The notes under the pieces are model-generated. The model ran no database searches and was not told the origin of the DNA. It saw nothing but the letters and a program-made list of their open reading frames with translations. Source: Cephalopachus bancanus (Eukaryota; Chordata; Mammalia; Primates; Tarsiidae). From it: a DNA stretch of 64,000 nt. The stretch's first letter is position 1. Each line of letters begins with the position of its first letter. The stretch covers positions 2,046,001-2,110,000 of the forward strand of contig JAPVLO010000044.1 in NCBI GenBank assembly GCA_027257055.1. The letters run 5' to 3'. Made by a program: the position numbers and the translations under genes. Of this stretch, positions 11,816-23,966 are shown one piece after another.

Positions 11816-12424
11816 AGGATGAATGTCTGCCCAAGTTCAGCAGCCAGGAGTCTGCAGGGGCAAGTCCCTGATCTAGGCCTGGCATGGCAGTTGGCTTTAG
11901 GGTCAAATCCCAAGGAACTTCTGCCGTGGGAGTCCCCTTCATGGTGCTTTTAGCCCCATGGCCACTTACAGCACTCATCACTTACACCTCCGGTTCTCAC
12001 CCCAACAGGGCTGTTGCTGAGACCCTGCAAAGGACTTTCTGACATTTTTATCTAGTAGAATATGCCTTCATATTCTAGAAATCATGTGTCTGACTGACCC
12101 ATCCTTTAAATCTAGTCCATTTGCTGTGTGTCAAACAGATGTTCCTCAGACCTTCTGGTCTATAAATCCCACTCTTCTCTAATACCCAATGTTGATATAA
12201 GTTTCTTTCTATTTTTATATGCAGTTAGCCATTTACGTGAGAATCTGGGAGACAGGTTGTGCTTAAGGTGTTATCTTCCTGCACTAGAGAAATAGCACCT
12301 GCTTGCCTCTTGGAAACAGCTTATGCCTCAAGCATTCTATTTCAAGATTTGTTATGAATGATGCTTCTTCAAAACACATTGTATCTCATTGGGCATCTCC
12401 CACAGGGTCAATAATAGAATAAAA
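11816..12424. other. Unique sequence, no gene seen
   Basis: No repeat core, exon or RNA gene is apparent. Confidence 0.4.
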
Positions 12425-12510
12425 TTCAGCTACCACTTATTGATGGGCTATGCGGTAGGCACTATGGAAAACACCATGTATTACCTTATCAAATGCCAAA
12501 ATTTTTAAGT
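12425..12510 (-). repeat. MIR SINE fragment
   Basis: Antisense MIR end: CTACCACTTATTGATGGGCT, GGTAGGCACTATGGAAAACA. Confidence 0.5.
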
Positions 12511-12524
12511 GTCGCTGCCTACCA

Positions 12525-13060
12525 CCTTGACCTTCTTGTCACTTCATCTACCCCATCCCATACCAAATCCTGCAGGGCCTCCCTTGAGAATATCTGACAC
12601 CCACCCCCTGCCCTGCCCCATCCAGGTTCAACCATCATCATGGCCCACCAGGCCTCCTGGAATAACCTACTCTCTGGCTCCATGACCCTGGTCTTGCCTC
12701 CTCTGATCCATCCTTACCCTCTAGCTAACATGAACTTTCTACAGTGCAACATTAATTGTGTCCTTTCAGTTCATAAGGCTTCAAAGCTGAGAGCTTGAAA
12801 CTCCTCCATGGAGGGCATAAGGGCTGCTGTGATGCTCTCATCCTCGCTGCCCCTCACACACTCTGCTCTGCTGCTAATGTGAACCATCTACAAATCTTTT
12901 AATGCACCATGTTTTTTCTTTACTTCCGTGCTTGCGTGTCTTATTGTCTTTGTTTTCTTACCTCTGTCCCCACCCATCACCACTCGCCAAGTTCACTTCT
13001 CCACGCTCCTCATCCTTCAGGGCCAAATCTGTGAAGTAGCCTGTGGAAAAGACCACTCTT
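12525..13060 (+). repeat. L2 LINE fragment
   Basis: Long L2 3'-region match by eye: AAATCCTGCAGGGCCTCCCT, CTTCAAAGCTGAGAGCTTG, ACACTCTGCTCTGCTGCTAA, CTTCTCCACGCTCCTCATCC and GGCCAAATCTGTGAAGTAGC. It is non-coding and diverged. Confidence 0.75.
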
Positions 13061-13225
13061 CAATACCACCACCACTGGCACAGTCACCAGGCCTTTAGGC
13101 AGTGACACAATGGCCTTGTAGCTCTAAATCATACCAGCCTACTTGGTTGGCTCACATATCAAGATGTCCTCAGGGTCAGAATAAAAACATGGCCATGGTC
13201 ATCTGGTCAACCTGAAACGCTTTGC

Positions 13226-13440
13226 TTAACAGAGATCTAAGCTTAACCCATATTCCATATGGCACAGCTCATGTTCCCTGGGCCATTTCAGCAACCCAGG
13301 CATATGGAGTCTTGGCCCATTTTTCCATCTGCAAATTGAAAGGGAATGTTTTTCCAGATAATCTCCAAGATCCCTTTTCACTCTAAATTTCAGGATTCCA
13401 TATATTATTCTATCATAGTGTCTGCAGAAATATAAACATG
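13226..13440 (+). repeat. MIR-like SINE (MIR3-type tail)
   Basis: TTTTTCCATCTGCAAATTGA is followed by CCAGATAATCTCCAAGATCC and CAGGATTCCATATATTATTC, the GATCTCTAAGGTCCC-type tail of a MIR relative. Confidence 0.5.
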
Positions 13441-13461
13441 AGCTCACATCTCCCCATCTCA

Positions 13462-13464
<3 letters not shown>

Positions 13465-13504
<40 letters not shown>

Positions 13505-13510
13505 CTCTCG
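13465..13510. repeat. (TC)n microsatellite
   Basis: About 45 bases of almost pure TC dinucleotide, with one CC phase break at the 13500/13501 junction. Confidence 0.95.
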
Positions 13511-14485
13511 CTTTCACTTGTCACTCGGTCTCTTTCAAGGTGCAGCTTGCTCCTGGAAAGTTGTCTGGTTTATAAGGAGTGGGTACTGCATCTCCATTAT
13601 TCATGAATCCTGGGGCCTGCAATTCTACAATGGAGGATCTGAGCAGCGGGTCCCCAGCAGGCTGTGTCCTACTTGAGGAAGCATAAAAGGCCAGGTTGGA
13701 TGCCTGCAGGACGGGTAAACAGTCCCAAGCATTTGCTACAAAAAAAAAAGAAAGAAAGAACGAAAAGAAATATTGATTATGTGGCATTGAAGTGCCTGGG
13801 GCTTTAACAGACATTCAAAATTGGACGCATTGCTCAAGATCAATAGTAGGTTTTATGCTTCTGACCTAAAAAGTACCAGCGCTATGTAATTTACACACAG
13901 ACAGCGATGAGCCTATCTCCTAGCATCTGGCACACTTTCCTCAGGTACCCAGACACATCTGCCCATTGCTCCACAGCCATTTTCCTTTTTTGCCAGAAGA
14001 TGACAGTAGATAAATGAAAGGATTTGGGGGAATGTAGAATCAACTGTTTCTGACATCATTGTCTGAAATGATCGCCTCAGTGAGCTGTGCTGAACGGCTG
14101 GGGTTGAAGCAGAGGAGGTTGGCTAATAGGAAGGAGGCAAGCCTGGAGATTTTTGAGGCTGGAAATGAAGGACAGGAGAGTGAGTGTCACCTAGGCTCAG
14201 AGCTGTGCTTGGTGCACATGACTTCTCCCCATCTTTGTGCTGTGGGACAGAAGACACCCAGCTTACAGAGGAAGAAATAGTAACTTCCTTGGTTGAATGG
14301 GAGTTTGGTTGCAGCTGAGGGGAGAGGCCAGATAATTTCTAGGGACACATTTTTGTCTAGATATTTCCATATGTGTATAAGCGTCTGCATGCAGACACAC
14401 ATAGACACTTCTTTTTGGCTGCAGGACTAGCAGAAGCAAAACTATCACTCTTCCGGCGATGAATTCTAACTGTCTAAGAGTCAAT
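13511..14485. other. Unique sequence with an A-rich run, no gene seen
   Basis: An A-rich AAAGAAAGAAAGAACG run lies at 13740-13770. The rest is unique. Confidence 0.4.
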
Positions 14486-14665
14486 TCTAGCTCCACTGAT
14501 TATTAGCTATGACGCTGGACCAGTTACTTAGCTTGCCTTTGCCTCAGTTTCTCCATATTAAAATGGGGTAACAATAATAATGATGGTAATAGTATCTACA
14601 GTTCAGAGTTCTTGGAAAGATTAAAAAGGTTAATACAAGTTTAGCCTACAACTAGCATCCGATGT
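14486..14665 (+). repeat. MIR SINE
   Basis: GATTATTAGCTATGACGCTG, TGCCTCAGTTTCTCCATATT and AAATGGGGTAACAATAATAA are in MIR order. Confidence 0.8.
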
Positions 14666-15556
14666 GTGTTAGCTAACTTAGTAACCAGCAGACAGGCAGA
14701 TCTAGCAGAGAATGTGGCAGTGCCTCCGGTTGCCAGAATGTAGGTATATATGTTGATTTGGACTGAAAGCCCAGTTCAGCAAGGTCAAGGTGTGCTGGAA
14801 CCCACCCTAACATCCCAGGCACAGCCATAAAAGTGAAGCTTGGCACTAGCTCCCCAGGTGATGGATTCGTATCTGTTGTTCCAGTGCACCCCACTCCCGC
14901 CCTACCTAGCCCCTCTGTATCTCGGGCAGTGCCCCTCAGGGTCTTGACTAGGGCCCTAACTGGGTGAAGCTGCAGCTTTTCTTGGTGCCCTGGCTCCCTT
15001 AACTCCCAGAGAGACAACGTGCACCCCTTCTGTGCCTGCTTTGTTTACAGGCACATGTGCATTTGTTGGACAGAGTTGTATAAAGTTTTTTCCCTTAATT
15101 TTGTGGCAGGATAAGACAGCTAATCTGTTTTGACATGCTATCTAAACGGTCCTCAGATCAGTATACGAAAGAAGCCATCCATAAGTCATGTCTTTTATAC
15201 ACATGTACTGGTGTGTACAAGAGAGAGAGTTATATTGGCTGTGAGAGGCGGAATAATAATGGCCATTATTATGGCGAATTCAGGGTCGCCACATTCACTC
15301 CACATATCAAATCCTCTTTCAATGAGGCCAGTTCCATCAGCTGTCAGATTCTATTAAATATATCCCTCAGACCTACTGACCAGCTGACAGGAGAGAAACT
15401 CAAAACCATACACCCACCATTAGCATCATAAAATGTGAAATCAGCTGGAAGGAATGATAACAGAACTGAAAACAGAAGAGATGAAAATCTGTAATGCCCT
15501 TGTGTCCTCCTAAATAGAAACCCCAAGAGTTACAAACACACCCATAAAATACCGAG
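14666..15556. other. Unique sequence, no gene seen
   Basis: No repeat family or exon is recognised. A C-rich block at 14870-14950 interrupts otherwise balanced composition. Confidence 0.4.
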
Positions 15557-15602
15557 GTAAAAAAAAAGAAAAAAACAAAACAAAACAAAAACAAAACAAA
15601 GG
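15557..15602. repeat. A-rich simple repeat
   Basis: AAAAC-type run (CAAAACAAAACAAAAACAAA). Confidence 0.9.
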
Positions 15603-16614
15603 TTGTCCTGTTGTATGCTTCATAACATAGAATGGCTCTTTTACCTTTTGTTCATGTGATATTTGCATAAATGTTTCATGAGGTTAATACAATGCATAAA
15701 CCAAAACGTTTATTAGGCAACATCTGTGCTTGTTTTCCCAGATAATGCAGTGTTTCTTCCAAGTCCATGAAATATAACCTATCATAAGGTTGGGTTGTTA
15801 AAATACTTGTGCAAGGGCTGTGATCATATATTACACTTTTGCAGATGCTCCGGTTCTACCAGAGAATTTCTTAATCAGACTAGAGCTCAGGATGGCTGGC
15901 ACCTTAGAAAAGGTGTAGCGGTTCCCTTGGAGACTGAGCATGGGCCTCTCAAAGCGTCCAGCCCTGTAGAAAGAAGACAGAATTCTGTGAGTTGACTAGA
16001 TTTGCTTCACCATTTCTTCAGTCTAAACTTCTAACTGTGAATTTGTTTGCAGAGATATTCACTTAATACTTGAAGGGGAAAACATTAGATCTGTACTTAG
16101 AATCTACTAAGGAGAGAATGGGTCAAATGTCCAATGGCTTTGTGCAGCTACAATCCTATCATGATATTGGTTCCATATGGGACTCTTTAAAGCAAAAAAC
16201 AAAAAAAGTTATGAGACCAATAATTTTTAATGAAAGTTGGCTTAGCTCACAAGCAAGTCCAGCAGATGAAACAGCAGCCCAAGCTGGAAACAGAATTTTT
16301 CTTCTTCCTGGCAGGGATGAAAGAAAGCATCGTTTCAATTAAAGAAGACCCTAATGGAGACATGTTTTGTATTATCAATTTTATGTAAATAGGGACTTAG
16401 GCATTGTCTCCTTCTCCACATGTCTCTAAGCGGGTACCCCTCTTTCTCTGATGGGTGTGTGAGACCATTTTAAATGTACAAGCTTTTTAAGTTGGATTTT
16501 TTATGGAAAGTTTTAGTAAAAAATTGTTGAAAGTTCTTGTCTCCATAAAATTTGGGAAGATTTTGGAAGTAAAGAAAATCACCAGGAAATAAGGATGGTG
16601 GCCTAGCTACCTAT
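15603..16614. promoter_or_regulatory. Candidate conserved non-coding block (low confidence)
   Basis: Repeat-free stretch in which 15640-15860 is AT-rich with POU- and homeodomain-like words (TTTGCATAAAT, CATAAACC). The call rests on composition and lack of repeats only. Confidence 0.25.
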
Positions 16615-16870
16615 CATCGATCCGTTTCATTTCAGCATGAGGTTTCCCACTAGATGCATTTTGTGCCGGATAATCCCTAGTTGTGGGGGGCTGCACTGCT
16701 CTGCATGGTAGGGTGTCTAGCAGCCTCCCTGGTCTCCACCCACTAGATGCCAGCAGCATCCTTTCCCCAGTTTGTGACAAACAAAAATACCTCCAAATAT
16801 TGCCAAATGTCTCTTGGAGGGCTGCATCACTCCCAGTGGAGTGTGTTCATGTTTTCCAGTTTGGGACTAT
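16615..16870 (-). mobile_element. hAT-Charlie-like non-autonomous DNA transposon
   Basis: Antisense order of a known mammalian element: GTGCCGGATAATCCC, GGGGGGCTGCACTGCTCTGC, CCACTAGATGCCAGCAGCAT, GTTTGTGACAAACAAAAATA and CAAATATTGCCAAATGTCTC. The family name is uncertain. Confidence 0.7.
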
Positions 16871-17189
16871 TTGTTTACTGCTGTTTCTGGAAATCTCCTG
16901 TAGGATTATTTGCTTAAGGACAAAGACGACTTTTCTTTTAGGTAGCATCCAAGTCCACTCGTATCTAATGGGCTAGCTCTATCTGGGTTGGAAAAAATCC
17001 CACATGTTAGAGTACACAGGAATAACATAATGGTGGTAAGTACTACTCATATACCTGTGGAATGAATGAGCCACCAAAGAATCCTCCCGTCCAGGCCTTC
17101 AGAAGGAACAGCAAGACCCAAGGAAAACAGGTTCTGCCTTCACAAGGGTCAGGTTGGGGAAGGGGGATCTTCCCAGTATCTGCCCCTTA

Positions 17190-17345
17190 TCACTGCCTCT
17201 CACATCACTCCATTTTACGTACCTCAGATCTCTTACTGCTATTTGAAATTATCTTGCTTATTTATGTATATAAATTTGCCTTTATTTTTAATTGGCTTGC
17301 TCTCCCACTAGAATATAAACTCTGAGAAGAAGGGTTTTGCTTGCC
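17190..17345 (+). repeat. L2 LINE fragment
   Basis: ATTTGAAATTATCTTGCTTA, then CTCTCCCACTAGAATATAAA and CTCTGAGAAGAAGGGTTTTG are the L2 3' block. Confidence 0.75.
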
Positions 17346-17389
17346 TTAAATGGCAGTATTAGCCTTTTAGGGGAGTGGAGGCTTTGGAG

Positions 17390-17570
17390 TGTTTCCAAGA
17401 TTGGCTACTTATTAGCTGTGTTGACCATGGGCAGTCATTTGGCCTCAATGAGTTTCATTTTCCACTGTAAAAAAATAATAATAATAATACGAGTAGTTAC
17501 TATCTGATGGCACGAAATGGGATAATACACATGAATTAATATGTATAATAATAATATATATGTCTTCCAC
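17390..17570 (+). repeat. MIR SINE
   Basis: CTACTTATTAGCTGTGTTGA, GCAGTCATTTGGCCTC and a CACTGTAAAAAAATAATAAT core. Confidence 0.75.
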
Positions 17571-18119
17571 AAACATACGCTCTCACTGTTCTACCACCAT
17601 AATCATACCAATCAGTTGTGGCTGGCCTGGGAAGAAACACAATAAAGATTAGTGAAATAAATGAATGAATGAACGGATTCTTGTGTGCCTGTCTCTGAAT
17701 TGTAAATGGCTTCTGTTCCAGTTGATGATTTGCTGTCTATCAAATCCCCCCTTCTATTTTCACCATACCTGGGAAGCAATAGTCTAATCAAATGTTTGTT
17801 TCTAAGCAAAGAATTATAGCAATTACATATAGGTAAAAGATCGAGGCTTGGGAAGAGTATACCCCCAATATTTTTCTTGATGACATCCCAGCTGGGGGCA
17901 TGTCTTCCTTTAGGGGCTTCCATTCTCTGCAAGGGCTTCATTGTTTTCTAAAACTCAATTTCATACCGACCAGACATTTTTCCCTTCTTCCTCATGGATC
18001 TGCAGGGATCTGTCAATGCCCTAAACTAGGCACAAGTCGGAGGGGGACAACGGCAAGTGGAGTGATTGGGATGGGGAGGAGATGTAGTCTGGGAGGGAGA
18101 CAAGGCTGCCGGCGCATCT
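17571..18119. other. Unique sequence, no gene seen
   Basis: A 109-residue minus-strand open frame crosses 17612-17941 but shows no domain. No repeat is recognised. Confidence 0.4.
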
Positions 18120-18400
18120 GACATCCACTCAGCCTCCTCCCTCATCCAAGTGGTAAATCACCATTTGTAAGAAATATGCTCAATCAGAGAAGAAAAAGAG
18201 ATGTAATTATGTCGTTTATAATGAATTCTGAAGGAAACAAAGAATTTAAGAAGAAAAACTCTGGAGACGACCAGGGATCCGAAGTCTTTCGGATCATCTG
18301 AGCTGCCCTGGAGAAGACGCATAGCTGATCAAACATTCGTGCTGATCATAGGAGGCCGTCCCAGCCCCTGAGAATGCTTGAGAGGAAGCAGGAAAACTCA
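18120..18400. promoter_or_regulatory. Candidate regulatory block with a perfect hairpin
   Basis: Contains homeodomain-like TAATTATG and TTATAATGAATTC. A perfect 8-bp inverted repeat, GATCCGAA at 18276-18283 and TTCGGATC at 18288-18295, has a 4-base loop. GCTGATCA is repeated at 18324-18331 and 18341-18348. There is no repeat family in the block. Regulatory function is inference. Confidence 0.35.
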
Positions 18401-18985
18401 GGAGCCCAGTGCACACAGTCCAGCTTTTATTAAAGAAATTACACGCTTCTCTCAACCTTCACTAGCATCAATAATATCAACTTTTGGACAAACGCATCTC
18501 TCTGGGGAACAGGTTCTGAGACTGGCTCCTAATCTTCTTTCTTTGAAGTATCCAAGGGCTTAAAGGCATGTGTCAATATCTGAGGCCTCTGGTCTTTGTG
18601 GGAGGGGGCTTGAAAGGGTCCTGCTGTGGAGGAGAGTGAGACCACCAGCGTCCACATTCCCCTGTCAGGCTGACTGTTTCCATTCAGCCAGTTTCCAGGG
18701 TCCTCCAGCTCACCACCTGCCTGCGCCGGATGGGAGATCCCCAAGGATCCAGTTGCCTCACAAGGAAATGATGACCACACACTTCCAAGTCTAACATAGG
18801 CCACGTTCATGGGTCTCCACTTTCAAGAATATAATTTGCTGAAAGATTGATTATGGTATTTGCTATATCATATGATATGGAATACTATTACCTAACTCCT
18901 TCAAAAATGAATATGAGAATTGAGTTTGTTAATATCCCTGTGTATTCTGTTTAGTTGCACCTCCCCAGGGTGTTGCTGGAACAGC
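18401..18985. other. Unique sequence, no gene seen
   Basis: No exon or repeat is recognised. The segment 18840-18910 is AT-rich. Confidence 0.4.
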
Positions 18986-19125
18986 AGCTCGTGTCTAGTG
19001 CCTACATACTACGTCGCGAGCCCTGTGCTAAACACTCCACAGACGTCATCATGCATGTTCTTCACACCAGCCCCAGGAGATAAATATTATTCTCATTTTA
19101 TTGGATCCAGACCCTATATTTTAAC
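18986..19125 (-). repeat. MIR SINE fragment
   Basis: Antisense MIR: AGCCCTGTGCTAAACACTCC, CACACCAGCCCCAGGAGATA, AATATTATTCTCATTTTAT. Confidence 0.6.
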
Positions 19126-19179
19126 CTATGAGCTATTAACTTTTTGTGGTCAAGTGAGTTTGTAAAACTCAGAGTGAAC

Positions 19180-19689
19180 CAAGATCATTACAGGAATTCT
19201 CAGCCTTTTAATATACTTGTGTCCATCAGAAAACTCCAAGAGGTAGAATGGAATATGGACGCTTTTCCAAGCATTTTTTTTTTAACCATGGAACAATTTC
19301 TCCCAGTGTTAGTTCTAAGAGCTAGTGTTCTATAGGAGCCTTGTGAAAGAGGGCTGTGTCCCTAAAGGACACAGAATCATCACTTTGTGAAGTAGGTACA
19401 ATGTCAGAAAGCTGATTATTAAATGATTTTTTTTTTGGTAAAATGAATCTATATATTCCTACAAACTATTTTCAAAATTACAAATATCAGAATTGAAGAC
19501 TTGACATAGAGCCAAACTCATTGCACGCTGGATACCAAAAATCATAATAATTTGGCAGAATTTTCACTGCTTACAAAACCTCTCACCACACTCCTTTATT
19601 TTAGCTTCTGGCAGTGACCTGACCTACAGGATCCTCTCCCAGTCCTGGAGGAGAGTCTTCCTGCAGAACCTCTGCAGCCTACCTGAAAG
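19180..19689. other. Unique sequence, no gene seen
   Basis: AT-rich; no repeat core or exon is apparent. Confidence 0.4.
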
Positions 19690-19900
19690 CAAGGCCCAGC
19701 AAATTAGAGTCCATAGGCTAAATCTGGCCTGTCACCTGTTTTTGTTAATGAAGTTTTATTGGAACACATCCATGCTCCTTCACTTATTTATGGTCTATGG
19801 CTGCTTTCACACTACAATGGCAGAGTTGAGTAGTTGTGATAGAGACTGGACGTGTTTGCTATTTGGCCCTCTTCAGGAAAAGCATGCTGATCTCTGTCTT
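19690..19900 (-). mobile_element. hAT-like non-autonomous DNA transposon
   Basis: Opposite orientation to the copy at 8726-8910: CTGTTTTTGTTAATGAAGTT, TTATTGGAACACATCCATGC, TATGGTCTATGGCTGCTTTC and GGCAGAGTTGAGTAGTTGTG. It is the best preserved of the three copies. Confidence 0.8.
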
Positions 19901-20144
19901 CCAGCAACAAATTTACAATGATTACAGAACCTGGCTGCAATGCAAAACTCCAGCAGGGGCCACTGTCTAATGTATCAAACGTTTAATTTGAGGCAAGCTA
20001 CCACTATGATTTATTCACTCTCTAAGCTCAGAAATCCTGGGCTTTTAAAAAATATATATTTTTGTATGCTTGTTGATTTTTTTGTTAAAAATTGGACACT
20101 TCAATCTGACAACTCTTTTCCCTCCTTTCTCGAGGTATGCAGGC

Positions 20145-20365
20145 TCTCTAGATGCAAATCCCAGGTCTGTCAGGGACTACTAGCTTTATGACTTGGGCAA
20201 GTGACATAACTTTGTGCTTCAGTTTCCTCACCTGTGAAATGGGAAGAAAAATGATATTTTCCTCTTAGGGTTATTATGAGAACTAAATGAGTTAATTCAT
20301 ATAAAACTCTTAGAACGATGCTTGGCACATTAAGGGTACTAAGCACATGTTACTTGTTCCTGTTT
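20145..20365 (+). repeat. MIR SINE
   Basis: Nearly full: TGACTTGGGCAAGTGACATA, TCAGTTTCCTCACCTGTGAA, GAACTAAATGAGTTAATTCA and GATGCTTGGCACATTAAGGG. Confidence 0.9.
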
Positions 20366-20449
20366 AATAGCAACAGTCAGGGAAGGACCAAGGAAACACT
20401 TAAACTTCTGACTCCAACAAGTTGAGAGTTGGGATGGTACATCGGCCTT

Positions 20450-20545
20450 ATCATACATACAGTGAACCCCTTGGAGACAGGGGGCATTTTTTCTGTGTCT
20501 TCTGTATATCCCTGTCCCACCAGTGCACACTGACTGATTGAAGGT
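20450..20545 (+). repeat. L2 tail fragment
   Basis: CTTGGAGACAGGGGGCATTT, ATCCCTGTCCCACCAGTGCA, then GACTGATTGAAGG. Confidence 0.55.
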
Positions 20546-20654
20546 GGGATTAGGGGAAGTGAAATCTTGAGCTCCTAAAGGATGAATGAACCAATGTCAG
20601 GAGGTTGGTCAGGACCAGTGACTGACTGTTGCTTCATCTTCAGAGCACTGGGCT

Positions 20655-21030
20655 CTTGTCTGATATTCCAGTTATCTACCTCCCAAACTTAGTGCCTTAA
20701 AACAACAGTCCTTTATCATCTTTCAAGATTCTGTGGATTGATTGAGCTCTGTTGAGTGGTTCTTCTGGGGACTCAATTCTGCAAGAACAACCAACATGGC
20801 TCTCACAGGGTTGCAGCTGGTGCTGGCTGTGCACTGGGAATGCATGTGGGGCTGTGGACCAGAGACCTTGCCCCCCCACAGGACCTCTCCATTTGGCTTG
20901 GGCTTCTCACGGTGTGGCAAAGCAGAGGCTGTCTTCCTCAGAGTCTGCACTTGAAAGTCCCAGGACATGATTGCTTTTGTATGGCAAATAATTGGTGGCC
21001 ATCTTTAAGCCACTATACCAGCTCACTTTA
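20655..21030 (-). repeat. Ancient LTR-like dispersed repeat (family uncertain)
   Basis: Antisense order: TTATCTACCTCCCAAACTTA, GTGCCTTAAAACAACAGTCC, TTCTGTGGATTGATTGAGCT and CTCTCCATTTGGCTTGGGC. Shorter relatives lie at 50057-50270 and 52645-52760. A 188-residue open frame through it is accidental. Confidence 0.5.
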
Positions 21031-21169
21031 CCTTGGAGCTGATCAGCATCTTCCTCCCCATATGGGCAACTCCAATTCTTCTGTTTGTGGGGCTACTTGG
21101 GTCTTAACTCCCACTGACAATTCAGCAGGGCCTGAAGGATGGCATTACCACTCCCTCCTTGCCCTTTCA

Positions 21170-21600
21170 TTGAGCCCCTTAAAGCAATTTCAACCTTGCC
21201 CTCACTTGACTCCTTCAGGTCTTCTTCCTCTACATCTAAATAACTTCCACTCACCCTTCATGTCTCAATTTAGGAGACACCTCCTCCAGGAAGCACTCCC
21301 TGCTTTATACCCACCACACTAGCTCAGTGCTCTCATAGCATTGTGATTTACCTCTCCCCAAGCCTGCCCTGCCCATGCATTGGCCTCCGCCCCAAGTAAC
21401 CACACCGACTGCTCACTCCTTAGACAGGATTCACAGGGGTGGAGGAGGGGAGGGACTCTGCTTTATTCTCTCATGTTCCCTCAGAGCCTCACATTGCCTG
21501 GCATCTGGTTGGAGCTTAACACACAGAATCCCCCCCGCCGCTGGCTATTTCCTACTCTCCTGCTCTCTGGATCTGTGCCATCAAGTATGCTAAAGATTGA
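21170..21600 (+). repeat. L2 LINE fragment
   Basis: Contains CATGTCTCAATTTAGGAGAC, ACCTCCTCCAGGAAGCACTC, CTGCTTTATACCCACCACAC and a TCTGGTTGGAGCTTAAC end, the conserved L2 3' order. Confidence 0.8.
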
Positions 21601-22549
21601 GGCTTGGAAGAAGGAAGGCCAAGAGGAAGCCAGTGGGATGGCCTGAGAGCCCGAGGGGAGAGGCACAGAGAGAAACTAAGATCAAGGTGCAGTCAAAGGG
21701 GACCACCTTGCTGGGCCAGGAACTCTGGGATCATTCCTTCGAAGTCAGGCACTGGTGTCCCAATAGTTTTCTAAGCCGTGGTAAAGACTTAAACCCCAAT
21801 AAATGTTTTATTCACATCCAAGAACACCCTATGCCTTGGCATGGCTCAGAGCCTCTGACTGGGGAGAAGAAGGGGGCACACTGAGGAGGTCACATCTTTG
21901 GGCTCCCCCTGAAAATGTTCTTCCAAAGCAAACACGTGTGAGTTTATAAAGGCAGGTTCATAAAAAAGAAATCAGAGGGAAAGTAGTGAATCTAATAATG
22001 CCCCAGTCCCTTATACTTTTCCAGAGGCATCTGGGGCTTGACCCCCCAGTCAGGTTGGGCCTCCCACCCGGATGACGACTAGCCTTCAAGCTGAGGGGCC
22101 TGGGAGGCTGCTGTGGTCCCTCTGCTGTAAATGTCGCCTCAGCTGCCCTGTAACTCCAGGATTGTGGAGGTGAATGTTGATTCATAATAAGTAGCACCTG
22201 GCCAGGCAGAGGGTCTTCCACCCCACATTCCCCATGTCATACAGGCAGAGCCCACATGTCCTGCTGGGGGACATGTTTCAAAGCAGCTCCTTAAAGGCCT
22301 TCTCTCTGGGTTTTAACCCAAACTGCGACTTCTCTCTGCATCTTGCTTTCCCCTTTTTTTTCCTCCCTGAAAGAGATGTACCATACCCCAGCTCAGAGCA
22401 CAACCCCTTACCTCTTCTGCACAGAATACAATTGTGCATTTTCTGTACCCCTTCTTTCTGAGATCCCAGAGCAGAGAAGAGGGTCTGAACTCTAACTTTA
22501 GGGGAAGAAAGAGAGCAAAAACAGATGTCTTCCTTAGCTTCCCTGGGCA
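21601..22549. other. Unique sequence, no gene seen
   Basis: Low repeat content. CCCCAATAAATGTTTTATTC near 21796 is a short polyadenylation-like site with no gene attached. Confidence 0.4.
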
Positions 22550-23100
22550 CCACGCTCACATGCCAACATTTGTCACACGCAAATGAACGTGCTATTCCCA
22601 ACATGATAAATTTCACATCAGTCTTGCTGACTTGGGCTTACTAATTGCTCGATAGCGTTTTCTTTGTTAAGCTTCACTGTGATCATCACACTTTTTGTTG
22701 AACTGACAGTAGAAATATTCCGCAGCCGACAACCCAAATGCAGCCCTATGCACAAGGGCCCTAAGCTTTCGTGATGGGGGTATGTGCAGGTACCATTTTT
22801 CAGCCCCCTGATCATCCAGTCCCTGAAACTGATATTTCTGGAGGGCTCCTGAAGGCTGCTGCGATGCACAGCTCCAGGAAAATGCCCTTCACACTGTGCT
22901 CTTGTGCCCGATGCCCCTGGAAGTGAGTGGGTACAACCTGTGCACTGTGCACAGTGGCCCTGAGAAACACCTTTCTGAATCTGTGAGTTTTGCCAGGAAA
23001 GACGCAGGGGGCCCAGCGAAGCTGTATATTAAAGGCCTTGGCAACTTGAGCATGGCCCAGGAGAAGCATGTCCATGATCACAACCCTGCTCTAGGTTGTG
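22550..23100. promoter_or_regulatory. Candidate conserved non-coding block (low confidence)
   Basis: Repeat-free, balanced composition. It contains GTCACACGCAAATGAACG (octamer-like ATGCAAAT relative), CTAATTGCTCGATAGCG and CTTTGTTAAGCTTCACTGTG. Conservation cannot be tested here. Confidence 0.3.
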
Positions 23101-23788
23101 CTTTTCAAACCCCAAGGCCCTTTGATAGAGGCATCTTTAGTTTTAACTGGTCTAGCCCAGCTGTCAAATGATACCCAGGGAAAGAGGGGCAGCCTAGATA
23201 CCACCGGACGATTGGAATACAACCTGGGCTTGGTGAGGGTAAGGAGAAACCTTGTGGAAGACGGGGGTGCCTTCCCTACGGGCGCAGGGCAAAACAAGCC
23301 ACAGGGAGGTCTTCTCGCCTAGACTAGAATGAGACGCAGTCCTCTTATCAGCTGAAGAATTCAGCCAGCCGGTCAGGGTCGCATACCACACGGTGGCTGG
23401 GCCTGGCTTGGCTGTCTAGCCAAGAACAGGCTGGTCTTTGTTCCTATGTGACTGGGAGTGCTGCTTGGGGATGGAGGATCTAGGGTGGGTGCAATTATGG
23501 GATTTTTTAAAGGTATAGAAATTGTATCTCCCATCTTGGACCATGGGAAATAAGCTGGAGGAGTATGATATTGAAAGAGGAGCAAGTGGTATCATTTTTA
23601 TTGCTGGCAACTCCTCTTCCCAAAAGTGAACCTGTGAGCTCATGTGCCTTCTTATTGTTGCAAAAGCCACCATTTGGGTCAAAACAGTGCAGTTAGCTTT
23701 TCAAACCCAGTTCACATTCTCCTAATGTCTTATCCCCTAGGGACTCATAATCTTAAAATCTTAGAGTTTAAAGAACTCTTATAGGCCA
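23101..23788. other. Unique sequence, no gene seen
   Basis: Several open frames under 100 residues occur on both strands; none looks like a protein family. Confidence 0.4.
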
Positions 23789-23966
23789 TCCATCCATCCA
23801 TCCATCCACTCACTCATCTACCCATCCCCCATGCAACCATCCATTCACTCATCCATCTACTCACCCATCTACCCATCCACCCACCCACTTACCCATCCAT
23901 TCTCCATTCATCCCACCTATCCACCCATCCATTCATTCATCAGTCCATCCACCCACCCATTCATCC
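23789..23966. repeat. (CCAT)n tetranucleotide repeat
   Basis: Imperfect CCAT/CATT/CACT/CACC units over about 180 bases. It is the complement of the GGAT-type array at the window's right end. Confidence 0.95.

Noticed and set aside
20756..21322. 188-residue plus-strand open frame
   Set aside because: Crosses an LTR-like repeat and an L2 fragment; no conserved motif.
23789..23966. CRISPR-like array of short repeats
   Set aside because: Tetranucleotide simple repeat without spacers; eukaryotic context.
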